From Fibrobacteria bacterium GUT77 (lineage in GTDB: Bacteria > Fibrobacterota > Chitinivibrionia > Chitinivibrionales > Chitinispirillaceae): a DNA stretch of 10,656 nt. Shown here one piece after another: positions 1 through 5,700 of this stretch; position 1 is the stretch's first letter; each line of letters begins with the position of its first letter. The translations under genes were made by a program, and so were the position numbers. The stretch lies in contig LIUJ01000310.1 in the NCBI GenBank assembly GCA_001462255.1, positions 1 through 10,656 of the forward strand. Reading direction: 5' to 3'. The notes beneath the pieces were generated by a model. It saw only the letters and a list, made by a program, of their open reading frames with translations, was not told the DNA's origin and did no database searches.

Positions 1-29
1 TCATTATTAATCCAACGTTTAATTATGTC

Positions 30-57
30 AAAATCACGGGACGGTTTCCATCGTCCC
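30..57 (-). terminator. Possible weak rho-independent terminator after aconitase
   Basis: Immediately past the aconitase TAG stop, the minus-strand transcript can form a hairpin with a 6-bp stem, GGGACG (57-52) with CGTCCC (43-38). One A-C mismatch and a U-A pair close a GGAA loop. Four bases after the stem comes a short run of four T (33-30), followed by AT-rich sequence to the window edge. The placement is right for an operon end, but the T-run is short, so the call is tentative. Bases 1-29 show nothing else I can identify. Confidence 0.45.
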
Positions 58-2010
58 CTACGGCATACCGGCGCTTTCGCGGCACCGGTTGATTAGGCCT
101 CCGGCGAGGATCATCTCCTTTTCCCTATCCGTCAACTCTACCTTTAGGTTGATTGACAGGCCGTCGCTCTTTCTGACCGCGGTGAGCGGGTCGCCGTTAT
201 TTATACGGTTACGGGCGTCGTATATTGTCAACTCGTCGCCGCCGCTAAGCTTGGCGTAGTCCGCCGCGTTCTCGAACAGCGCCGGGATTATTCCGAAGTT
301 TACCAAATTGGCCCTGTGTATGCGCTCCATAGACACGGCTATTACCGCCTTTACCCCCAAATACATGGGGCATATGGCGGCGTGCTCTCTCGACGAGCCT
401 TGGCCGTAAGACTCTCCGGCCACTATAATGTTATGAACGCCTTTTTCCTTGTTGTTTAGCGCCCGTTTGGAGAACGTAGGGTCTTCGCGCTCGAAGACGA
501 ACTCGGCGTACTTTTTGATGTTTGACCTGTATTTGAGGCGACTGCCGGCCGGCATGATGTGGTCGGTTGTGATTTTGTCGCCTACCTTTATGGTAACGCG
601 TCCGTCTATGTTGTTTGGGCAGGCCTCGTTTGAGGGCGGGTCGCCGATATTCGGGCCGCGGACGATTGTTACCTTAGACGGGTCGGCGGATGGCTTCAGT
701 ATCATGCTATCGTCTATAATAAAGTTGTCGGGGACGGCTATTTGTGGGTATTCTTGATTGGCGAAGAACTCTTGCGGGTCGCGGATTTCGCCTGAGAGGG
801 CGGCGGCTACGGCGGCCTCCGGGGAGGCTAAGTAGACTTGCGCCGACGGCGTTCCGCTGCGTCCGAAGAAATTTCTGTTTGATGTGCGTACCGACACGGC
901 GTCCGTTCGCGGCGCGGCGGAGTTGCCTATGCAGAAGCCGCAGGCGCTCTCCAAGATTCGGGCTCCGGCGGAGACTATGTCGGCGAGCGCCCCGTTTCTA
1001 CTTACCGTTTCGAGCACCTGCCGCGACCCTACGGCTACGCCGAGCGACACGGAGGGCGACACTTTGCGTCCTTTGAGCAAAGCCGCCGTTAGCATAATGT
1101 CCCTATAGGAGGCGTTTGTGCACGACCCGACGAGCGCCTGGTCGACTTTTATGCCGCTAAGTTCCGACAATTTTTTGACGTTGCCCGGCGAGTGCGGGCA
1201 CGCGGCGCGGGCGGAGAGCTTTGAGAGGTCTATTTCTATTACCCTGTCGTATGAGGCGTCGGCGTCCGCCGCCAACGCGGCGAAATCTCCCTCGCGTCCC
1301 TGCGCTTTGAGAAACGAGCGCGTTTTGTCGTCCGACGGGAATACGGAGGTGATAACCCCCAGTTCCGCTCCCATGTTGGTTATGGTAGCCCGTTCCGGGA
1401 CGCTAAGCTCGTTTACGGCCGTCCCGCCGTACTCTACTATGGAATCGGCGTTGCCCTTTGTTCCTAATATTTCGAGCAACGCCAGAATGACGTCTTTTGC
1501 CGACACCCACGGGCGTAGGGCGCCCGTGAGTTCTACTTTTACCACGCGCGGGTAAGACAGGTTGAACGCCCCGCCGCCCATGGCCACGGCCACGTCGAGC
1601 CCGCCCGCCCCTATCGCAATCATGCCGATCCCGCCGCCGGTGGGCGTGTGCGAGTCGCTACCCAAAAGCGTCTTGCCCGGCTTTCCGAAGCGTTCCAAGT
1701 GAACCTGATGGCAAATCCCGTTGCCCGGCTTTGAGAAGAGCACGCCGTACTTGGCCGCCACCGTCTCCAAATACTTGTGGTCGTCGGCGTTCTCGAAGCC
1801 GTCTTGAACCGTGTTGTGGTCTACGTAAGAGACGGAGAGCTCGGTTTTGACGCGGTCGAACCCAAGCGCCTCAAACTGCAAATACGCCATTGTGCCGGTG
1901 GCGTCCTGCGTGAGCGTTTGGTCTATCTTGATTCCCACGGCGTTTCCCGCGCCGGGCGCACCGCTTACGAGGTGGCCGTCCAAAATTTTTTGTACTATGT
2001 TTTTTCCCAT
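58..2010 (-). CDS. acn: Aconitate hydratase (aconitase), compact Aquifex-type, complete
   Basis: This 650-residue cytoplasmic enzyme should interconvert citrate and isocitrate through cis-aconitate in the TCA cycle, using a [4Fe-4S] cluster. Cluster ligands are visible as Cys297 in GSCTNA and Cys357/Cys360 in ACGFCIGN, with spacing close to that of mitochondrial aconitase. Other active-site signatures are present: DHN at 64-66, GICHQ with His101, GSDSHT at 117-122, NRNFFGR with Arg379 and Arg384, TTDHIMPAG at 481-489 followed by Arg495, and YGQGSSREHAA at 535-545 in the swivel domain. The [4Fe-4S] domain covers about residues 5-400 and the swivel domain about 450-600. The length fits the short, roughly 640-650-residue aconitase type rather than the longer AcnA or AcnB forms. 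The ATG at 2010 has a good Shine-Dalgarno 8 bases upstream; the stop is TAG at 58-60. The gene follows the GLUG-protein gene by 21 bases, so the two are probably co-transcribed. Related isopropylmalate or homoaconitate dehydratases are less likely because this is a single fused chain with aconitase-type motifs. Confidence 0.96.
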   Translation of the reverse strand: MGKNIVQKILDGHLVSGAPGAGNAVGIKIDQTLTQDATGTMAYLQFEALGFDRVKTELSVSYVDHNTVQDGFENADDHKYLETVAAKYGVLFSKPGNGICHQVHLERFGKPGKTLLGSDSHTPTGGGIGMIAIGAGGLDVAVAMGGGAFNLSYPRVVKVELTGALRPWVSAKDVILALLEILGTKGNADSIVEYGGTAVNELSVPERATITNMGAELGVITSVFPSDDKTRSFLKAQGREGDFAALAADADASYDRVIEIDLSKLSARAACPHSPGNVKKLSELSGIKVDQALVGSCTNASYRDIMLTAALLKGRKVSPSVSLGVAVGSRQVLETVSRNGALADIVSAGARILESACGFCIGNSAAPRTDAVSVRTSNRNFFGRSGTPSAQVYLASPEAAVAAALSGEIRDPQEFFANQEYPQIAVPDNFIIDDSMILKPSADPSKVTIVRGPNIGDPPSNEACPNNIDGRVTIKVGDKITTDHIMPAGSRLKYRSNIKKYAEFVFEREDPTFSKRALNNKEKGVHNIIVAGESYGQGSSREHAAICPMYLGVKAVIAVSMERIHRANLVNFGIIPALFENAADYAKLSGGDELTIYDARNRINNGDPLTAVRKSDGLSINLKVELTDREKEMILAGGLINRCRESAGMP

Positions 2011-2018
2011 TACGTCAT

Positions 2019-2024
2019 TCTCCT
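2019..2024 (-). promoter_or_regulatory. Shine-Dalgarno site of the aconitase gene
   Basis: Reading the minus strand, AGGAGA lies 8 bases before the ATG at 2010. It sits inside the 21-base gap after the stop codon of the upstream GLUG-protein gene. There is no room for a separate promoter in the gap, so aconitase expression must come from read-through of the upstream transcript or from a promoter inside the upstream coding region. Confidence 0.85.
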
Positions 2025-2031
2025 GATTTTT

Positions 2032-5000
2032 TTATTTAACGATACCCACTATCAAGGATACTTTTTCATGTTTTCCGTCCGTTACCACTACGCCTTTTAA
2101 CAAATACGCGCCCTCCGGCACATAGCGGCCCTCGGCGTCCGTCAGATCCCACGCGGCTACCTTGCGTTTGAGTTTGCCGCTTGAATCGTCAACCACGCTT
2201 ATCTTTTTGACCGCGTTGCCCATAGCGTCGTATATCCGCAACTCGCCTTTGTCAATCCGCTTGCCTTCGCGGAAGATACTCACCGCGCCAATCGACCTGT
2301 TTGTCGGGTTGGGGCCTACCGTGAGCTCGGTTGTGAGAGCCGGCGGGGGGGATATCGCGGCGGACTCTTTGCCGAAACCCGATTGCGGAACAACCCTATC
2401 GTCCGACAGCAGCGCGCTCCCCTTTCCTACATTTACTTTGGCCGTGTTGCTTGTCACGCTCACCGTTTGCGAGCCGGCCACGCTGTCGGCGACGGGGGTC
2501 GTCTGCGTGTTCGTTACCACCACGTAGTAGTAGAGCGTCGTGTCTTTTTCCCATTTTACCGTGTAAGACCGGTCGGTAGCCCCGGAGATTCTCGCGCCGC
2601 CCTCGTTTGAGTTTTTCGTATTACTAAACCACTGATAGGACGGGGTGCCGCTACTTGCCGTCGCGCTTACCGACATGGGGTAGTTTTGGCCTATCCTTAC
2701 GTCGGCGCCTGTCGGATGCGTCAATATTTTGGGAAGCTCCGGTCTTGTCATTCCCAAGTACGGGTAGCCGTCGCTCTCGGAGTCTATTGCCCAAACTTTT
2801 ATTGTGTCCCATCCCGCGTAGGTTTTAAGCGACTTCAATTCCCCCTCCGTTTTGGGTGTACCGTAGTCGTTTTTTACGGGGGTTATATCGCGGCTGTAGT
2901 AGCTGGAATCTATTCTGCCGTTGCTCATTCTAAGACCTACGAGCCCTCCGTAGGAGCTGTTTCCGCTAACTGCCCCAACAGCGTAGCATTTGGCTATCAC
3001 GGCGTTGAAGTTTATTCCAACCAACCCGCCTACCCCGTTTCCGCCGGTTCCGGCGGTCGCCTCAACCCCAACGACGTTTCCGTTCGCGTAGCTGTCTCTT
3101 ATCACGCTGCCGTCGTTCCTACCCGCCAACCCGCCCACGTCGTCGCCGCTCACGGAGACGTTGCCTATGGCGTAGGAGTAGGATATTCGGCTGTTGGCGG
3201 AGTTCCACCCCACCAAACCTCCGGCCATGTTTATTTCGCCGGAAACATTCGCCCAGGAGTAGCTGTTTATCACAAGGGCGGTTGAGTCGTTTAGCCCCAC
3301 AAGTCCGCCTATTCCGCCGGCTCCGTTTTTGCCGCCCCACGCCTCTATGTTCGCGTTTTTAACAAAACTCTTTGTTATGGTCCCTTTCTTGTTCAATCCG
3401 GCCAATCCGCCCACATAGCAGTATCCCCTGATATACGAGTGGGAAACCCCAAGATTTTTTATGGCTCCGCTCGACGTCCCCGTCCCCTCCTTTTCCACCC
3501 GCCCAAACAATCCCTGGTATCTGCCGGAGAAGGTCGAATCCTCGCCTTTGTCTATGAACACCCCGTATATCGTATACCCGGCGCCGTTAAACGTGCCGTT
3601 GAACCGCACCTTAGGCTGACCCGCCGTATCGCTCGGCTGTTGTCCTATTGCCGTCCACTCCTTCTTAGGCCTTTTGATTGCGTTTGTGCCCCACTCCCGC
3701 CAATTTAGCGTATCGTTGAGGAGTATGTCGTTCGTAAGCGTGAAAAAGCCGTTTTTGCTTAAATCCGCGCCGCAATTTACGTACACCGCGAGATTTTCGA
3801 GATGTTGCGACGTTCCTATTTGGTACGGAGCGGCTTCCGTGCCGTTTCCGCCGGCAAAGCAGGTCGCGAAAACGGATATCGTCACCGAGTCCATGCTTAG
3901 TTTAGGGTACTCGCCCGACAACGCGTACCACTTGTTCGTGTTCTCCTTAAACGTGTTGTTCTTTAAAGCGTAAGCGGCCACGTTGAGCAGGCTGACAAAC
4001 TCGTCGCTCTTCATATCAACGCCTCTTTTGGGGGTGCCTACGCCGCGCGCGACTAAGACGTCGGCGGCGGCGGCGCAGTCTTCGTCGTCGTCCGCGCACT
4101 CCACAACGCCGGCGTCCGCCGCGTAGTAACCGTAGGTGACCGTAACGTTACCCGACGTTTCTCCCACCAACCCGCCTACGGTGGCGCCGCCCGTTCCCGA
4201 AACCTCCCCCGCGGCGTAACTGTTTCTTATAGCGGCGCCTGTCTTTAGGCCCACAAGCCCGCCCACTACGCCGCCGCCCACCACGTTTCCTACCGCGTAA
4301 CTGTTCACTATATTGGCCGAACTGCTACCCGCCAACCCGCCCACATAATTGCCGGCGCCGTCAACTTTTCCGGTCGCGAAGGAATTTATTACATACCCGG
4401 CGCCGCTCCCCACCAAACCGCCCACGTAATCGCCCCTACCGGTAACTTTTCCCGTAGCGTAACCGTACCTTACGGTATCGCTAACCCCGGCCCCCACAAG
4501 CCCTCCCACATAGTTGCGCCCCTGTACCTCCCCGGTCGCGTAGCTGTTTGTTATAGCCCCCCTCACGCACATATACCCCGCCAACCCGCCTACGTAATCG
4601 CCCGTTCCAATAACGTCCGCCGTTGAGTAACTGTCGGTAATGGAGCCGCTGTCTTTTCCTACCAACCCGCCAACATAATTATTGCCGACAATCTTAGATT
4701 CGGCGACCCTAAGCTTATTTATCTTTCCCATCCTGTTTACGTGCCCAAACAGCCCCTGGTAGTCGCCGCCGTCGGTAACCACTCCCCTAACGGTAAATCC
4801 GGCGCCGTCGAGCGTGCCCTGAAACGGGGCGGTGGGCGTTCCTATCGGCGTCCACGGATTGGCGTAAGCCAGCCACCCCTGCTGATCTATGGCGTTGAGC
4901 GCTATGTCGCCGAGAAGCGTTATGGTCTTCCCGCTCATGCTTCTCCCGGTGTTGACAAGATATGCCAACCCCGCCAACTCCGACGCCTTGCTTATCTTAA

Positions 5001-5133
5001 ACGACGATGAGGAAGACGACTTGGTGTACCACACGGTATCCTTCGTCACCCCATCCCAAACAGTCTGCGCCCCCGCCGCCGCAACAAGAAAAACAACAGC
5101 CGACAACACCCTCCGCAAATCTACCGCTTTCAT
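2032..5133 (-). CDS. Secreted/surface GLUG-repeat protein with Ig-like domain and C-terminal sorting-type module
   Basis: This 1033-residue exported protein is probably an adhesin or other cell-surface protein; no catalytic motif is seen. The N-terminus is a signal peptide: positive MKAVDLRR, hydrophobic VLSAVVFLVAAA, likely cleavage after AGA at residue 22. Two parallel modules follow, each starting with a segment of the type LxxLAxxVNxG...DIxLN...WxxIG...FxGTxxGAG and continuing into tandem GLUG repeats (about 125-341 and 538-752). An Ig-like domain with the YQWF motif spans about 803-902. The C-terminal module (912-1033) has DRVVP, ELTVGPNP and PEGAYLLKGV and closely matches the end of the neighbouring large protein. 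The ATG at 5133 is chosen because it begins the signal peptide and has GGAGG 6 bases upstream. The frame is open further upstream to an ATG at 5265, but that extension is repeat DNA and would bury the signal peptide. A Cys-acidic-Cys stretch (CADDDEDC, 346-353) lies after the first GLUG block. GLUG domains are known from bacterial surface proteins; the binding partner is unknown. Confidence 0.9.
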   Translation of the reverse strand: MKAVDLRRVLSAVVFLVAAAGAQTVWDGVTKDTVWYTKSSSSSSFKISKASELAGLAYLVNTGRSMSGKTITLLGDIALNAIDQQGWLAYANPWTPIGTPTAPFQGTLDGAGFTVRGVVTDGGDYQGLFGHVNRMGKINKLRVAESKIVGNNYVGGLVGKDSGSITDSYSTADVIGTGDYVGGLAGYMCVRGAITNSYATGEVQGRNYVGGLVGAGVSDTVRYGYATGKVTGRGDYVGGLVGSGAGYVINSFATGKVDGAGNYVGGLAGSSSANIVNSYAVGNVVGGGVVGGLVGLKTGAAIRNSYAAGEVSGTGGATVGGLVGETSGNVTVTYGYYAADAGVVECADDDEDCAAAADVLVARGVGTPKRGVDMKSDEFVSLLNVAAYALKNNTFKENTNKWYALSGEYPKLSMDSVTISVFATCFAGGNGTEAAPYQIGTSQHLENLAVYVNCGADLSKNGFFTLTNDILLNDTLNWREWGTNAIKRPKKEWTAIGQQPSDTAGQPKVRFNGTFNGAGYTIYGVFIDKGEDSTFSGRYQGLFGRVEKEGTGTSSGAIKNLGVSHSYIRGYCYVGGLAGLNKKGTITKSFVKNANIEAWGGKNGAGGIGGLVGLNDSTALVINSYSWANVSGEINMAGGLVGWNSANSRISYSYAIGNVSVSGDDVGGLAGRNDGSVIRDSYANGNVVGVEATAGTGGNGVGGLVGINFNAVIAKCYAVGAVSGNSSYGGLVGLRMSNGRIDSSYYSRDITPVKNDYGTPKTEGELKSLKTYAGWDTIKVWAIDSESDGYPYLGMTRPELPKILTHPTGADVRIGQNYPMSVSATASSGTPSYQWFSNTKNSNEGGARISGATDRSYTVKWEKDTTLYYYVVVTNTQTTPVADSVAGSQTVSVTSNTAKVNVGKGSALLSDDRVVPQSGFGKESAAISPPPALTTELTVGPNPTNRSIGAVSIFREGKRIDKGELRIYDAMGNAVKKISVVDDSSGKLKRKVAAWDLTDAEGRYVPEGAYLLKGVVVTDGKHEKVSLIVGIVK
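2035..2400 (-). other. C-terminal module shared with the neighbouring large protein (copy 1)
   Basis: Residues 912-1033 of the GLUG protein begin with a DRVVP linker and AL.TEL.VGPNP, continue with a beta-sandwich containing LRIYDAMGNAVKKISV and WDLTDAEGRYVPEGAYLLKGV, and end in a hydrophobic strand LIVGIVK. The pattern resembles FlgD-like or Por-type C-terminal domains that serve as sorting signals for type IX secretion. The sorting role is inferred from position, conservation and fold style. Confidence 0.7.
2878..3522 (-). repeat. Second GLUG repeat block of the surface protein
   Basis: Residues about 538-752 hold a leading YQGLFG unit and six units with GGL[VA]G cores and SY[AS].GNV-type ends. 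Units here are less regular than in the first block; for example GGKNGAG and VEATAGTGGNG insertions lengthen the turns. The block is preceded by its own copy of the DILLND...FNGTFNGAGYTIYG segment, so the whole module appears duplicated within the protein rather than the GLUG units alone. Confidence 0.85.
4111..4761 (-). repeat. First GLUG repeat block of the surface protein
   Basis: Residues about 125-341 hold a leading YQGLFG unit and seven tandem units of about 26-28 residues. The consensus is YVGGLVG, a short variable turn, then I.NSYATG.V.G. The units start at successive VGGL[VA]G motifs and are well conserved, as expected for a beta-helix or beta-solenoid built by tandem duplication. 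Confidence 0.9.
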
Positions 5134-5139
5134 ATAATA

Positions 5140-5144
5140 CCTCC
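5140..5144 (-). promoter_or_regulatory. Shine-Dalgarno site that fixes the start of the GLUG protein
   Basis: The minus strand reads GGAGG, then six bases, then ATG at 5133. This selects the internal start that begins the signal peptide, over the in-frame upstream ATG at 5265. Just upstream lies an A-rich stretch (minus-strand complement of the T-run at 5159-5166). Confidence 0.85.
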
Positions 5145-5182
5145 GTTGTTTGATTTCACTTTTTTTCTTTGCTCTATCTAGC

Positions 5183-5206
5183 GTCACTTCGACTCCGCTC
5201 AGTGAC
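5183..5206 (-). repeat. REP-like hairpin, stem type GTCACT
   Basis: GTCACT (5183-5188) pairs with AGTGAC (5201-5206) around the 12-nt loop at 5189-5200, which on the minus strand is GAGCGGAGTCGA. This is the copy nearest the GLUG gene. Confidence 0.75.
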
Positions 5207-5244
5207 CTTTTCGGGTTGACCGGTGTCACTTCGACTTCGCCGAG

Positions 5245-5266
5245 ATTGCTTCGCTTCGCTCGCAAT
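5245..5266 (-). repeat. Divergent REP-like hairpin, stem type ATTGC
   Basis: ATTGC (5245-5249) pairs with GCAAT (5262-5266) around a 12-nt loop that on the minus strand reads GAGCGAAGCGAA, matching the main loop at 8 of 12 positions including the first five bases. It may be a second subfamily of the same element. Confidence 0.55.
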
Positions 5267-5333
5267 GACTGTCATTGGCTTCGCCGAGATAAACAAGTTC
5301 GACTCCGCTCAGTGACCTTTCGGGTTGACCGGT

Positions 5334-5357
5334 GTCACTTCGACTCCGCTCAGTGAC
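5334..5357 (-). repeat. REP-like hairpin, stem type GTCACT
   Basis: GTCACT (5334-5339) and AGTGAC (5352-5357) enclose the complement of the GAGCGGAGTCGA loop (5340-5351). The copy is identical in stem and loop to the one at 5183-5206. Confidence 0.75.
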
Positions 5358-5372
5358 CTTTTCGGGTTGCCC

Positions 5373-5453
5373 GGTGACCTTTCCGTTGCCCGGTGGCCGA
5401 GCGGAGTCGAGGCCACACTCAGTCTCCTTTCAGGTAACTCTTGCGTCAGGTCA
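5373..5453. repeat. 81-bp direct repeat, copy 1
   Basis: This segment matches 5569-5649 at 75 of 81 positions, 196 bp away. It holds the GTGGCC hairpin and a 35-bp stretch (5419-5453) that is identical in both copies. Four of the six differences are two compensatory base-pair changes in the hairpin stem. Confidence 0.85.
5393..5416 (+). repeat. REP-like hairpin, stem type GTGGCC
   Basis: GTGGCC (5393-5398) pairs with GGCCAC (5411-5416) around the loop GAGCGGAGTCGA (5399-5410), in the opposite orientation to the GTCACT-type copies. It lies in the first copy of the 81-bp duplication. Confidence 0.8.
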
Positions 5454-5473
5454 CTTCGACTCCGCTCAGTGAC
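5450..5473 (-). repeat. REP-like hairpin, stem type GTCACT, extended stem
   Basis: GTCACT (5450-5455) pairs with AGTGAC (5468-5473); two further pairs (5449-5474 and 5448-5475) make the stem 8 bp. Its 3' arm runs straight into the 20-bp tandem array, which repeats that arm. Confidence 0.75.
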
Positions 5474-5584
5474 CTTTCGGGTTGCTCAGTGACCTTTCGG
5501 GTTGCTCAGTGACCTTTCGGGTTGCTCAGTGACCTTTTCGGGTTGCCCGGTGACCTTTCGGGTTGCCCGGTGACCTTTCCGTTG
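5465..5584. repeat. Tandem array of a 20-bp unit, six copies
   Basis: The unit ctcagtgacctttcgggttg occurs three times perfectly at 5465-5484, 5485-5504 and 5505-5524, then as a 21-bp version with an extra T (5525-5545). It continues as cccggtgacctttcgggttg (5546-5565) and a 19-bp variant (5566-5584). Single or partial units of the same sequence follow the hairpins at 5183 and 5334. The unit starts within the hairpin loop and contains its 3' arm, so the array looks like amplification of half a hairpin plus flank, by slippage or unequal exchange. Confidence 0.9.
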
Positions 5585-5649
5585 CCCGGGGGCTGAGCGG
5601 AGTCGAAGCCCCGTTCAGTCTCCTTTCAGGTAACTCTTGCGTCAGGTCA
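5569..5649. repeat. 81-bp direct repeat, copy 2
   Basis: This is the partner of 5373-5453. The 35-bp identical part is at 5615-5649. Between the two copies lies most of the 20-bp tandem array, which accounts for the 196-bp spacing. Confidence 0.85.
5589..5612 (+). repeat. REP-like hairpin, stem type GGGGCT
   Basis: GGGGCT (5589-5594) pairs with AGCCCC (5607-5612) around the loop GAGCGGAGTCGA (5595-5606). Compared with the copy at 5393-5416, both members of two base pairs have changed together: T-A to G-C, and C-G to T-A. Confidence 0.8.
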
Positions 5650-5700
5650 GTTGGCTTCGCCGAGATAAACAAGTTCGACTCCGCTCAGTCTCCTTTCCCG

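Larger units (their letters stand above)
5134..5700. repeat. 567-bp intergenic repeat island (REP/BIME-like mosaic)
   Basis: The gap between the two surface-protein genes is almost entirely repeats from about 5183 to 5697 and begins only three bases after the stop codon of the large protein. It contains five intact hairpins with a 6-bp stem and the loop GAGCGGAGTCGA (or its complement), one divergent hairpin, two further loop copies with broken stems (loops at 5299-5310 and 5675-5686), a 20-bp tandem array, and longer direct repeats. A 39-bp identical pair lies at 5275-5313 and 5651-5689, and an 81-bp pair at 5373-5453 and 5569-5649. A 13-bp TCAGTCTCCTTTC motif occurs three times (5419, 5615, 5685). 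I see no convincing promoter and no gene. Bases 5134-5182 are the non-repetitive leader of the GLUG gene. Confidence 0.9.

Noticed and set aside
449..1555. Plus-strand open frames opposite aconitase
   Set aside because: They overlap a fully conserved aconitase, have no recognisable motifs and no ribosome sites; they are antisense shadows.
5134..5265. In-frame N-terminal extension of the GLUG protein, starting at an ATG at 5265
   Set aside because: The 44 extra codons are translated hairpin repeat DNA, no Shine-Dalgarno fits, and the extension would bury a clear signal peptide. The ATG at 5133 has GGAGG six bases upstream.
5465..5584. CRISPR array
   Set aside because: The units are 20 bp and directly adjacent with no spacers, and no cas gene is present.
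5589..5612. Rho-independent terminator after the large surface gene
   Set aside because: The hairpin is stable, but no T-run follows it in the minus-strand direction, so intrinsic termination cannot be supported.
5419..5697. AAAGGAG-like Shine-Dalgarno motifs on the minus strand of the repeat island (complement of CTCCTTT)
   Set aside because: They occur as part of a repeated 13-bp motif and are not followed by a start codon and open frame at suitable spacing.
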